A stretch of 12,196 bases of DNA from an uncultured Collinsella sp. (GCA_900547285.1 URGF01000052.1:1-12196); one strand, 5' to 3'. Shown: positions 1 through 6,802, numbered from the stretch's first letter. The notes: a model not told the origin generated them from the letters alone. Translations and numbers: made by a program.

Positions 1-69
1 AGGCCCGATTTTGCCTCTTGACAATGTCCTGCTCATATTAAAAGGAACGTCCCCAGGTGCCGGCTGTTG
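1..69. other. Non-coding left edge, nothing recognised
   Basis: No open reading frame with a credible start lies here. A perfect TTGACA hexamer occurs on the plus strand at 18-23, but no convincing -10 box follows at 16-18 nt spacing, so I do not call a promoter. The stretch leads directly into the palindromic element that starts at 70. Confidence 0.4.
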
Positions 70-136
70 AGTTGCGGTGGAATAGGGACTGTTTGGTGCC
101 CGAAAGGGCGATTTTAGTCCGTATTTCACCGCAACT
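70..136. repeat. Palindromic intergenic element, copy 1
   Basis: The left arm at 70-90 (AGTTGCGGTGGAATAGGGAC plus one base) pairs with the right arm at 116-136. Of 21 positions, 19 are Watson-Crick, one is a G.U pair (80/126) and one is a G.G mismatch (85/121). The 25-nt interior holds a second small hairpin, GCCC-GAAA-GGGC at 98-109, which would give a GNRA-type tetraloop. The same arms recur at 6815-6883 in the same orientation. It sits just 3' of the ppx-like stop codon. No U-tract follows on the minus strand, so it is not a standard intrinsic terminator for that gene. It is most likely a dispersed REP/MITE-like element, which is inference from two copies in one window. Confidence 0.75.
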
Positions 137-139
137 TAT

Positions 140-1141
140 TTAGAGGGTGCTGAGAGTAGGGGTCCAGCCAATGGTGGGTAGCTCGCCGTCGAGGGTTTCG
201 TTGATGGTGGCGACCATACCGGCGAGTAGGCTGTTCTCGCTTACGGTGAGCGTCTTGTAGCCGCCGGCACGCATGAGTTCGCGGATCACCACGGCGCCAG
301 CCAAGATCACGCCCGCGCGTTTGGGCTGTACACCCGGTAGCGCGGCGATGCCTTCCGCGTCCAACACAGACATGCGCTCGATAGCGGCCGAGACCTGCTC
401 CAGCGACAGCTCGCGTAGGTGAACAAAGCTCGAATCGTACGGTTCCAGCTCGTGGACCAGAGCCACCAGCGTAGTCACCGTGCCACCCACCGCGACCAGA
501 CGCTCGGCGCGCTCAAAGTCGCTGGGCAGGCCTTCAAAATAGGCGGCGAACTGCTCGCCTGCCCACGAGGCAGCGGCAGCAAGCTCGCCGCGTGCGGGCG
601 GCAGCGCCGAGAAAAACCGCTCCGTCACGCGACGGCAACCGATGTCCAGTGAGCGCGTTCCCTCCAGCGCAAAGACCCCGCGCTCAGGCGCATAGACGCC
701 CGTCGCGAGCTCCGTGGAGCCGCCACCCGAATCGGCGACGATGATGCGCTCGCCTGCAAAGTCGTGCGCTACGCCAAAAAACGTCAGGCGCGCCTCAACC
801 TCGCCCGGAATCACCTGCGGTTCGAGCCCCAGATCGCGCAGGCCGTCCAGCAGCAGGGCAGCATTGGACGCATCGCGTGCGGCGCTCGTGCACGTGGTGC
901 AGATGCACGCGGCCCCAAAGGCACGGGCTTCGTCCACAAACATGCGGCACGCAGCGAGCACGCGCTCAACGGCCGCCTCGCAAAAGCGCCCCGTCGCGTC
1001 CACGCCCTCGCCCAAGTCGGTGATCTCGGTATGCTTGGACGATTCCACGATCGCCCCGGCCTCGACCTGCGCCAGCACCAGTCGCGACGACACCGTTCCC
1101 AGGTCGATCGCGGCTACCTTATAGCGTTTGCAATCTGCCAT
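140..1141 (-). CDS. Ppx/GppA family phosphatase (exopolyphosphatase-like)
   Basis: This is a cytosolic enzyme of the ASKHA-fold Ppx/GppA family, which hydrolyses terminal phosphates of polyphosphate or the 5'-phosphate of pppGpp. In 333 residues it shows the phosphate-1 motif DLGTVSSRL (13-21), the PGEVEARLTFFG motif (112-123) that carries the conserved Glu, the phosphate-2 motif DSGGGSTEL (137-145) and GGTVTTL (218-224). The ~330-residue length fits short actinobacterial Ppx proteins that lack the C-terminal HD domain of E. coli Ppx. The usual Asn of the first motif is Val here. The start is set by GGAGGGG about 8 nt upstream. It begins 20 nt after the FtsB-like stop and is probably co-transcribed with it. 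The eno-ftsB-like-ppx order is typical of actinobacteria. Sequence alone does not settle polyP against pppGpp as substrate. Confidence 0.9.
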   Translation of the reverse strand: MADCKRYKVAAIDLGTVSSRLVLAQVEAGAIVESSKHTEITDLGEGVDATGRFCEAAVERVLAACRMFVDEARAFGAACICTTCTSAARDASNAALLLDGLRDLGLEPQVIPGEVEARLTFFGVAHDFAGERIIVADSGGGSTELATGVYAPERGVFALEGTRSLDIGCRRVTERFFSALPPARGELAAAASWAGEQFAAYFEGLPSDFERAERLVAVGGTVTTLVALVHELEPYDSSFVHLRELSLEQVSAAIERMSVLDAEGIAALPGVQPKRAGVILAGAVVIRELMRAGGYKTLTVSENSLLAGMVATINETLDGELPTIGWTPTLSTL

Positions 1142-1161
1142 TGCGGGCTCCCCTCCGGGCG

Positions 1162-1923
1162 CTATTTGCCGTTGGACACGACCGTCTGGCCCTCGACGCC
1201 GTTAAACCCAAACAGCATGTCGAGCGCTTGGATGTACCACGGCGCGTCCTTACCGACTTCTTCGATTTCCTTGGCAACTTCGCTGGCCTTCTTGGCGTTC
1301 GACGACTTCTGGCTCGACGAGGCATCCGAATCGCCGTCCAGGCCCTGCACTTCAATCCTCTTCTCGCCGGGCATCACCAAGCCCAGGTCCTCGGATGCCG
1401 CATCCTTGATACCCTCCTCCGAGAGCAGCTTGTCGACGCTTTTTTGCAGCCCATCATTGTATTGCTGGCGAATCTCGACCTGCTTGGTCAAGATATCGCT
1501 CGAACGCTTTGCCACGTACAGGTCGCGCACGGGGAAATACAGGCTCACGAGCACCAGGGCAACGACAATGCCGATGAATAGCCCTCGCTGAGGACCGTGG
1601 GTAAAGTCGTAGATCGCCTTGACCACCGCGTTGTCGTTGGCGTAGTGCATAAAGTCCGAGCCCGAAAAACGGTTCGAAGGCCTGCTCGACCTATCGTGCG
1701 TTTGAGCCGACGAGCGCTGAGCATGCGACGAACGTGCCGGGCGCACTGGTCCATCTGTCGAAGTATTCACTTGAGCATTGGGGCGCGAGGTACTTGTCGG
1801 GCGCTGCATGGAGCGGTCGGCGCCGGCGTAGGCGGACCCACCGAGCTGCACCGTGCGCGCACGGCGAGGCGACGGCTCACGCGAACCGGCGGAATAGTAC
1901 CTGTTGTCGTAAATCTGATCCAT
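1162..1923 (-). CDS. FtsB/DivIC-like septum formation initiator protein
   Basis: This is a single-pass membrane protein of the divisome family FtsB/DivIC, which bridges early and late division proteins. From the start at 1923 it has 253 residues. Residues 1-110 are a polar, Ser/Arg/Pro-rich tail that is probably disordered and cytoplasmic. Residues 114-130 are a hydrophobic membrane helix (GLFIGIVVALVLVSLYF). Residues about 138-170 are a polar helical stretch compatible with a short coiled coil. The family signature LGLVMPGE is at 180-187, followed by a Ser/Lys-rich tail. An upstream in-frame ATG at 2049 would run the reading frame back through the eno terminator and this gene's promoter, so I chose MDQIYD. 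The ribosome site there is weak (AAGGCG). The gene sits between eno and ppx, as in many actinobacteria, but no DUF501 gene is present between it and ppx. Confidence 0.85.
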   Translation of the reverse strand: MDQIYDNRYYSAGSREPSPRRARTVQLGGSAYAGADRSMQRPTSTSRPNAQVNTSTDGPVRPARSSHAQRSSAQTHDRSSRPSNRFSGSDFMHYANDNAVVKAIYDFTHGPQRGLFIGIVVALVLVSLYFPVRDLYVAKRSSDILTKQVEIRQQYNDGLQKSVDKLLSEEGIKDAASEDLGLVMPGEKRIEVQGLDGDSDASSSQKSSNAKKASEVAKEIEEVGKDAPWYIQALDMLFGFNGVEGQTVVSNGK

Positions 1924-1966
1924 GTGCGCCTTGTGCGGTTGAGGTTTGTTTGCGCTAAGTATTCTA

Positions 1967-1975
1967 GTTATAGCA
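1967..1975 (-). promoter_or_regulatory. Extended -10 promoter of the ftsB-like/ppx unit
   Basis: On the minus strand TGCTATAAC (TG-n-TATAAC) lies about 45 nt before the ATG at 1923 and just after the eno terminator at 2015-2046. No good -35 hexamer is visible, as is common for extended -10 promoters. Its position after a terminator supports a separate start for ftsB-like and ppx. Confidence 0.5.
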
Positions 1976-2014
1976 CGAGCGCCCGCACCGCCTTCGCCAG
2001 CCTTTGCTCGACAT

Positions 2015-2046
2015 AAAAAAGGCGCTGAGTCATATGGCCCAGCGCC
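2015..2046 (-). terminator. Intrinsic terminator of eno
   Basis: In the minus-strand transcript the stem GGCGCTG/CAGCGCC (2040-2046 paired with 2021-2027) has a 12-nt loop and is followed directly by a run of six U (2015-2020). It lies about 75 nt after the eno stop codon. This is a textbook rho-independent terminator. Confidence 0.9.
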
Positions 2047-2119
2047 CAATGGTGCTCAACAGCGCCCGGCTGGAGCAAGGCAAATCCGAGTCTTCCCCGC
2101 CCCCGCGGCCTCCGCGTGC

Positions 2120-3409
2120 CTAGCGAATGTTGTAGAACGCGGCCTTGCCGGCGTAACGCGCGCTGCCCTCGAGCTCGTCCTCGATGCGGATGAGCTGGTT
2201 GTACTTGGCGATACGGTCGCTGCGGCACGGGGCGCCCGACTTGATCTGGCCGGCGTTGACGCCCACGACCAGGTCGGCGATCGTGGAGTCCTCGGTCTCG
2301 CCGGAACGGTGGCTCACGATGCAAGCGTAGCCGGCCTCCTTGGCGGTCTCGATGGCCTCGAGCGACTCGGTGAGCGTGCCGATCTGGTTGACCTTGACCA
2401 GGATCGCGTTGGCGGCACCCAGCTCGATGCCCTTCTTGAGGCGCTCGGTGTTGGTGACGAACAGGTCGTCGCCCACCAGCTGCACCTTGTTGCCAATGCG
2501 ACGGGTGAGCTCAACCCAGCCGTCCCAGTCCTCCTCGGCCATGCCGTCCTCGATGGAGATGATGGGATAGGTGTCGACGAGCTTCTCCCAGTAATCAACC
2601 ATCTGGGCACTCGTGTACTCCACGCCCTCGCCCTTGAGCTCGTACATGCCGGTCTCGGCGTTGTAGAACTCGGTCGAGGCCGGGTCCATGGCGTACATGA
2701 AGTCGATGCCGGGCTTAAAGCCGGCCTTCTCCACGGCCTTGGTGATGTACTCGAACGGCTCGGCATTGGTCTTAAGGTTGGGGGCAAAGCCGCCCTCGTC
2801 GCCCACGCCGCCGCCCAGGCCGGCCTCGTGCAGCACGCCCTTGAGGGTGTGGTAGACCTCGGCGCACCAACGCAGGCCCTCGGCAAAGCTCGGAGCACCC
2901 ACGGGCATGATCATGAACTCCTGGAAGTCGACGTTGTTGTCGGCATGCACGCCGCCGTTGAGAATGTTCATCATGGGTGTGGGCAGCAGGTGAGCGTTGA
3001 CGCCGCCCAGGTACTGGTACAGCGACAGGCCCGCCGACTCGGCAGCGGCGCGCGCGGTGGCCAGCGACACGCCCAGGATGGCGTTGGCACCGAGCTTGGT
3101 CTTGTTGGGGGTACCGTCCGCGGCAATCAGCGCGGCATCGACGGCACGCTGGTCGAAGGCGTCGAGGCCGACGACGGCATTGGCGCACTCGTTGTTGACG
3201 TGCTCGACGGCCTGAGAGACGCCCTTGCCCAGATAGCGGCCCTTGTCGCCATCGCGCAGCTCGCAAGCCTCAAAGGCACCGGTCGAAGCGCCCGAAGGCA
3301 CCATCGCGCGACCGAAGCTACCGTCCTCGAGCACAACCTCGACCTCGACGGTGGGATTGCCGCGGCTGTCGAGCACCTCGCGACCGTAAACGTCCAAAAT
3401 ATCGCTCAT
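2120..3409 (-). CDS. eno: Enolase (phosphopyruvate hydratase)
   Basis: Enolase converts 2-phosphoglycerate to phosphoenolpyruvate in glycolysis in the cytosol. The protein is full length (429 residues, the normal size). It has the N-terminal SGASTGAFEACE loop (39-50), H155 in NGGVHADNN, E164, and the acid/base Glu in GDEGGF (203-208). The Mg2+ ligands are D242, E287 (IEDGM) and D314 (GDDLF). The enolase signature ILVKVNQIGTLTES (336-349) carries the catalytic K339, and SHRSGETEDS (366-375) follows. GAGGGAG about 6 nt before the ATG supports the start. It is flanked by its own terminator downstream and the mazG terminator upstream, so it looks monocistronic with a ~90-nt leader. No oddities were seen in the catalytic set. 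Confidence 0.98.
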   Translation of the reverse strand: MSDILDVYGREVLDSRGNPTVEVEVVLEDGSFGRAMVPSGASTGAFEACELRDGDKGRYLGKGVSQAVEHVNNECANAVVGLDAFDQRAVDAALIAADGTPNKTKLGANAILGVSLATARAAAESAGLSLYQYLGGVNAHLLPTPMMNILNGGVHADNNVDFQEFMIMPVGAPSFAEGLRWCAEVYHTLKGVLHEAGLGGGVGDEGGFAPNLKTNAEPFEYITKAVEKAGFKPGIDFMYAMDPASTEFYNAETGMYELKGEGVEYTSAQMVDYWEKLVDTYPIISIEDGMAEEDWDGWVELTRRIGNKVQLVGDDLFVTNTERLKKGIELGAANAILVKVNQIGTLTESLEAIETAKEAGYACIVSHRSGETEDSTIADLVVGVNAGQIKSGAPCRSDRIAKYNQLIRIEDELEGSARYAGKAAFYNIR

Positions 3410-3482
3410 GTTGTCTCCCTCTCACTTGGAAACGTAGTGGATGCAAGCGACCGGCTGACCGTGCACCATCGGTGCGTCTCCG

Positions 3483-3527
3483 TAAGTTAGCCATGTCGCA
3501 CTTTTTGCATTATGCCCTAAGTTAGCC
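3483..3527 (-). promoter_or_regulatory. Presumed eno promoter with a 10-bp direct repeat
   Basis: On the minus strand CATAAT (3514-3509) matches a -10 box at 5 of 6 positions, about 100 nt before the eno ATG. I see no clear -35. Two identical copies of GGCTAACTTA (plus-strand TAAGTTAGCC at 3483-3492 and 3518-3527) lie on either side of it, 35 bp apart, where a bound regulator would cover the promoter. A short GCACC/GGTGC hairpin (3463-3475) is in the expected leader. The promoter is inferred; the repeats are seen directly. Confidence 0.4.
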
Positions 3528-3550
3528 GAGGGATACACTTGATTTTCGAA

Positions 3551-3594
3551 AAATTTAGCGGGAACGATGAGGCGTGTCAGCCCGTCGTTCCCGC
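3551..3594 (-). terminator. Intrinsic terminator of mazG
   Basis: In the minus-strand transcript the perfect 10-bp stem GCGGGAACGA/TCGTTCCCGC (3594-3585 with 3567-3558) has a 17-nt loop and is followed by TAAATTTTT. The stem starts only 4 nt past the mazG stop codon. It separates the mazG operon from eno. Confidence 0.88.
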
Positions 3595-3598
3595 AGTC

Positions 3599-4459
3599 TT
3601 ACTCCTCCGCCTTTGCGGCATCCCACAGGTCGTTGAGGCCGTGGGTCGAAAGCTCGGCAAGATCCACGTGGGCATCGGCCGCCATCTGCTCCATCGCAGC
3701 CCAGCGACGGCGAAACTTGGCCGTGCTCGCGCGCAGGGCGCTCTCGGCGTCGATACCCTCCTTGCGCGCGACGTTGACCAGGGCAAAGAGCAGATCGCCA
3801 AACTCCATTTCGCGCTCGGGCGAGCCAGGGGCCTCGGCCTCAAACTCGGCACGCTCCTCGGCGACCTCGTCCCACACATCCTGGACCGTCTCCCACTCAA
3901 AGCCCACGGCAGCCGCCTTGCGCGAGACCTTTTGCGCTTGCATCAGCGCCGGCAGGTGCGTGGGCACGCCGTCGAGCAGCCCCTCGGGCGCGGCCTCGCC
4001 TGCCGCCACGGCCTTGTCCTTGGCGGCCTTCTCGGCAAGCTTGACCTCGTCCCAAATCTTGAGCACCTCGTCAGAGCTGTCGGCATCCGCATCGCCAAAC
4101 ACGTGCGGATGACGGCGAATGAGCTTGGCGTCGATATCGTGCGCCACGTCGGCCAGCGTAAACTCGCCGGCGTCCGCCGCGATCTGCGCATGCAACACTA
4201 CCTGCATGAGCACGTCGCCCAGCTCCTCGCGCAGGTGCGCCGCGTCGTCGGCCTCGATGCAGTCGAGCGCCTCGTAGGCCTCCTCGATCATGTTCTTGCC
4301 AATGCTGCGGTGCGTCTGCTCGCGGTCCCACGGGCAGCCGTCGGGCTGACGCAGACGCCAGATGGTCTGCACCAGATGCTGCAGCTCGGCCGATGCATCT
4401 ACCAGCGTGGACAGGTCACGCGAACCCTCGGCATTTTGCTGAGCCATATGCTCGGCCAT
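3599..4459 (-). CDS. mazG: MazG nucleoside triphosphate pyrophosphohydrolase
   Basis: MazG cleaves (d)NTPs to the monophosphate and pyrophosphate, a housecleaning role in the cytosol. The 286 residues hold two MazG repeats. The first has the LRxPDGCPWDREQTH region (36-50) and the metal-binding EExxE...ExxD set (E59, E60, E63, E79, D82). The second, C-terminal, repeat has GFEW, an EExxE-like helix and EFGDLLFALVN. The length is close to E. coli MazG (about 263) with a modest N-terminal extension. The start at 4459 is 2 nt after the upstream gene's stop and is served by GGAGGAGG lying inside that gene's end. The in-frame ATG further upstream (4567) would lie inside the yfcE-like gene, and the one at 4447 has no ribosome site. 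Confidence 0.95.
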   Translation of the reverse strand: MAEHMAQQNAEGSRDLSTLVDASAELQHLVQTIWRLRQPDGCPWDREQTHRSIGKNMIEEAYEALDCIEADDAAHLREELGDVLMQVVLHAQIAADAGEFTLADVAHDIDAKLIRRHPHVFGDADADSSDEVLKIWDEVKLAEKAAKDKAVAAGEAAPEGLLDGVPTHLPALMQAQKVSRKAAAVGFEWETVQDVWDEVAEERAEFEAEAPGSPEREMEFGDLLFALVNVARKEGIDAESALRASTAKFRRRWAAMEQMAADAHVDLAELSTHGLNDLWDAAKAEE

Positions 4460-4461
4460 GG

Positions 4462-5010
4462 CTAGTCCTCCTCCATGATCACGTGGCGGAACGCGCCGCC
4501 CTCGTAGATGCCGTAGCTGTGCGTACCGTCCTTGGGGATGCTCACGCTGCCGGGGTTGAAGAGCCACAGACCAGGATGCTCCTCACTCGCTTCGTTGACC
4601 TTGATGTGCGTGTGACCGTAGACGAGCGCGGAGCCCTCGGGCAGCGCGGGCGCGTGGTCGACGCTGTTGTGCATACCGGCGCCAAAAACGTGGCCGTGCG
4701 TCAGGAACAGCTCGCGGCCGTTCTCGTCGAATAACGTGGCATAGTCGGCCATGATGGGAAAGTCGAGCACCATCTGGTCGACCTCGGCGTCGCAGTTGCC
4801 GCGCACCGCGATGATGCGGTCGGCCAGGGCGTTGAGCAGCGGAATCACGCGCTTGGGAGCGTAGTCGCGCGGCAGGTCGTTACGCGGGCCGTGGTAGAGC
4901 AGGTCGCCCAGCAGCACAATGCGATCGGGCTGCTCGGACTCGATGGCGGCGCAAAGGCGTTCGGTCCAATATGCCGAGCCGTGGATGTCGGAGGCGATGA
5001 GGTATTTCAT
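4462..5010 (-). CDS. YfcE-type metallophosphodiesterase
   Basis: This is a calcineurin-like metallophosphoesterase of the YfcE/MJ0936 group, small cytosolic enzymes active on model phosphodiesters whose natural substrate is poorly known. The 182 residues (E. coli YfcE has 184) contain every metal-binding motif: SDIHG (7-11), GDLLYHGPRN (35-44), GNCDAE (71-76), THGH (104-107) and GHTH (132-135). AAAGGA about 9 nt before the ATG supports the start. mazG follows after 2 nt with its ribosome site inside this gene, so the two are translationally linked. The upstream larC-like gene ends 73 nt earlier with no obvious terminator between. Confidence 0.92.
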   Translation of the reverse strand: MKYLIASDIHGSAYWTERLCAAIESEQPDRIVLLGDLLYHGPRNDLPRDYAPKRVIPLLNALADRIIAVRGNCDAEVDQMVLDFPIMADYATLFDENGRELFLTHGHVFGAGMHNSVDHAPALPEGSALVYGHTHIKVNEASEEHPGLWLFNPGSVSIPKDGTHSYGIYEGGAFRHVIMEED

Positions 5011-5083
5011 GGGGAGATCCTTTCGAATGGGGTTGATGGGGGCTAAATACGGGGTCCGGCGGATGCGGAGCCCATCTACCGTG

Positions 5084-5569
5084 TTACTCGAATCGCAGCG
5101 CCGCGCTCTGAGCCGCCTGCATCACGCGTTGGAGCGGCACGCCATGTTCGCGGGCAAGACGGGCGCAATCCTCGTACTCGGGAGCCGCGCGCTCGCTGCC
5201 GTCGGGCAGGGTCGCCACCTTAACGGATACCTCGCCCCATGGCGTCGTTACGCGCTCAAAGCGGCGTGGCAGGCAAACGCGTTCCATCACCTGGCGACGA
5301 ATGGCGTTGGTCGTGGTCTCCAAAAAGATAATCGTCTGCAAGCGCTCGATATCATCGTGCGAGCAGATTACCTGCAGCTGCCAGCCGGGGCGGCCCTTTT
5401 TGCAGTAAAGCGGCAACCAATGCACCTCGCGGGCGCCGGCCTTGCGCAGGCAATCGGCAGCGTAGGCAAGCACCTCGGGCGACGCATCATCGATGTCGCA
5501 CTCCAGTTTGACGATAGTTTCGGGCGCATCAGTCTCGCGAGACAGCGGGGATGTGCTATCGCATTGCAT
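5084..5569 (-). CDS. Stand-alone LarC C-terminal (LarC2-like) domain protein
   Basis: LarC is the nickel insertase that completes the pincer cofactor of lactate racemase and related enzymes. Full LarC is about 400 residues, but this protein has only 161 and matches only the C-terminal (LarC2, formerly DUF111) part. Visible are LECDIDDASPE (22-32), CKKGRPG (56-62), the IFLETTT stretch (81-87), TPWGEVSVKVA (109-119) and PEYEDCARLAREHGVPL (130-146). The start at 5569 has AAAGGA about 10 nt upstream. An in-frame ATG at 5707 would begin at the edge of the inverted repeat and lacks a ribosome site. Some lactobacilli make LarC1 and LarC2 joined by ribosomal frameshifting. Here no larC1 reading frame lies in the preceding 320 bp, so that does not apply. 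Whether this domain works with a LarC1 encoded elsewhere is unknown. Confidence 0.82.
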   Translation of the reverse strand: MQCDSTSPLSRETDAPETIVKLECDIDDASPEVLAYAADCLRKAGAREVHWLPLYCKKGRPGWQLQVICSHDDIERLQTIIFLETTTNAIRRQVMERVCLPRRFERVTTPWGEVSVKVATLPDGSERAAPEYEDCARLAREHGVPLQRVMQAAQSAALRFE

Positions 5570-5703
5570 ACGGTCTGGATCCTTTCCGCGCGGGCTCGTT
5601 TTGTTCACCCAAACGCTAGCACATCGCAGGCTGCGCGAGTGTGACGGCGCGTGATGAGCGCGATTTTCCTTGTCGACAAGAAACCGACACTCCACCGCCC
5701 CGG

Positions 5704-5772
5704 CCAAACATGTACATCAGCCTCCAAACATGTCATTATTTGCAGCTTTTGGAGGCTGATGTACATGTATTG
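5704..5772. repeat. Perfect 21-bp inverted repeat with repeated half-sites
   Basis: Positions 5708-5728 (ACATGTACATCAGCCTCCAA plus one A) are the exact reverse complement of 5748-5768, with a 19-nt loop. The motif CCAAACATGT occurs at 5704-5713 and again at 5724-5733, exactly 20 bp apart. A near-inverse (ACATGTATTGG) follows at 5763-5773. No U-run follows either arm and the flanking genes diverge, so a terminator role is unlikely. An operator for a dimeric regulator or a mobile palindromic repeat are both possible. Confidence 0.7.
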
Positions 5773-5852
5773 GAGCAAGCGAGGCCGCGCCGCGCAGCCT
5801 TTTCAATCGATTTCGAGCTCCGGCGCGCGCGGCGTGTTGAGAGCTGCAACAT

Positions 5853-5858
5853 TACAAT
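5853..5858 (+). promoter_or_regulatory. Possible -10 box of the histidinol-phosphatase gene
   Basis: TACAAT matches the -10 consensus at 5 of 6 positions and lies 33 nt before the ATG at 5891, a suitable distance for a short leader. No good -35 hexamer is visible at normal spacing, so this is weak support only. Confidence 0.3.
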
Positions 5859-5890
5859 GGAGCGGATTCGCCAAATGCAAAGGAGTCGCC

Positions 5891-6802
5891 ATGCCCGCAT
5901 GCCCGCTGGTCGATTGCCACACCCACACCTCGTTTTCGGACGGACATGCCTCGTTTGAGGACAACGTTCGCGCCGCTGCTGCGGCCGGTTGCCGCGTCAT
6001 GGTCTCGACCGATCACCTCACCCTGCCCGTCAGCATGGACGCCAACTGCGAAGTACAGGTTGTCGAGGGTGACCTGACGGCACATCGTCTGGCCTTTGAG
6101 GACGCCCGCAAGCTCACCGCGCAGATCGCGCCGGAGCTCAGCTTTATCTATGGCTTTGAATGCGACTGGTACGAAGGTTGCGAGCCTCTGGTTGAGCGCT
6201 GGTCCGCGAGTGCCATAGTGCGCTTGGGCAGTGTGCACTGGATTGGCTATCCGGGCGATATCATGGCCGGTGCCGCGGGTGCGGCGGGAACGGAAGACGT
6301 CGCTCGCCCCGATACACCCGATTCGCGCTGCGGCTGGATCGATGATGACACCAACCTGCATGTTTGGGAAAACCTGGGGGTACACGGCGTGTGGGAGCGC
6401 TACGTCGACGACTGGTGCCGCGCCTGCGAAAGCTCACTCAACTTTGACGTAATGGCCCATCCCGACCTGGTCATGCGCTTTTCGAAGGAAGGCTTTGCGC
6501 CCGACTTTGACCCGACGCCGTTCTGGGGGCAGATGGCCGAATGCGCCCACGATACAGGTCGCCGCGTTGAGGTCTCGACCGCCGCACCGCGCAAGGGCCT
6601 CGACGACTATTACCCCTCGACGGGGCTGTTGCGCTGCTTCGCCCATGCCGAGGTACCCATCACCTTTGGCTCGGACGCGCACCGCGCCTGCGACATCTGC
6701 TGGAATATCCACGAGGCACAAGCCCACGCCTACGACTGCGGTTATCGAACCTTCGACATCCCCCACCCCACCGGCGAATGGGAACCCACGCCCCTCGACT
6801 AG
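5891..6802 (+). CDS. hisJ: PHP-type histidinol-phosphatase
   Basis: PHP-domain histidinol-phosphatases (HisJ/HisK type) dephosphorylate histidinol phosphate, the step before HisD. The 303-residue protein shows the PHP metal-site motifs in order: DCHTHTSFSDGH (8-19), STDH (39-42), GFECD (88-92), GSVHW (113-117), MAHPD (188-192), VEVSTA (226-231) and FGSDAH (259-264). AAAGGAG 5 nt before the ATG decides the start; the frame is open further upstream but runs through the inverted repeat. It is the only plus-strand gene in the window and faces hisE. The operon's HisB lacks a phosphatase domain, so this gene plausibly fills that gap. Another PHP phosphoesterase activity cannot be excluded from sequence, but the context strongly favours histidine synthesis. 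Confidence 0.88.
   Translation: MPACPLVDCHTHTSFSDGHASFEDNVRAAAAAGCRVMVSTDHLTLPVSMDANCEVQVVEGDLTAHRLAFEDARKLTAQIAPELSFIYGFECDWYEGCEPLVERWSASAIVRLGSVHWIGYPGDIMAGAAGAAGTEDVARPDTPDSRCGWIDDDTNLHVWENLGVHGVWERYVDDWCRACESSLNFDVMAHPDLVMRFSKEGFAPDFDPTPFWGQMAECAHDTGRRVEVSTAAPRKGLDDYYPSTGLLRCFAHAEVPITFGSDAHRACDICWNIHEAQAHAYDCGYRTFDIPHPTGEWEPTPLD

Larger units (their letters stand above)
5570..5890. other. 321-bp divergent intergenic region
   Basis: This region lies between the divergent starts of the LarC2-like gene (minus) and the histidinol-phosphatase gene (plus). It holds the 21-bp inverted repeat at 5708-5768 and a possible -10 box for the phosphatase gene at 5853-5858. For the minus-strand gene only a weak extended -10-like TGCTAGCGT (plus-strand 5616-5624) is visible. 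The stretch between the palindrome and 5850 is very GC-rich and shows no gene. Confidence 0.55.

Noticed and set aside
1924..2049. Longer FtsB-like protein starting at 2049
   Set aside because: The extension is read through the eno terminator and the extended -10 promoter.
1946..3490. A 514-residue plus-strand open frame
   Set aside because: It lies antisense to eno, whose identity and full length are certain. Long antisense frames are expected in GC-rich genes, and it has no recognisable domain.
5651..5890. An 80-residue N-terminal extension of the histidinol-phosphatase
   Set aside because: It would translate the 21-bp inverted repeat and has no ribosome site, while the ATG at 5891 has AAAGGAG and is followed at once by the PHP motif.
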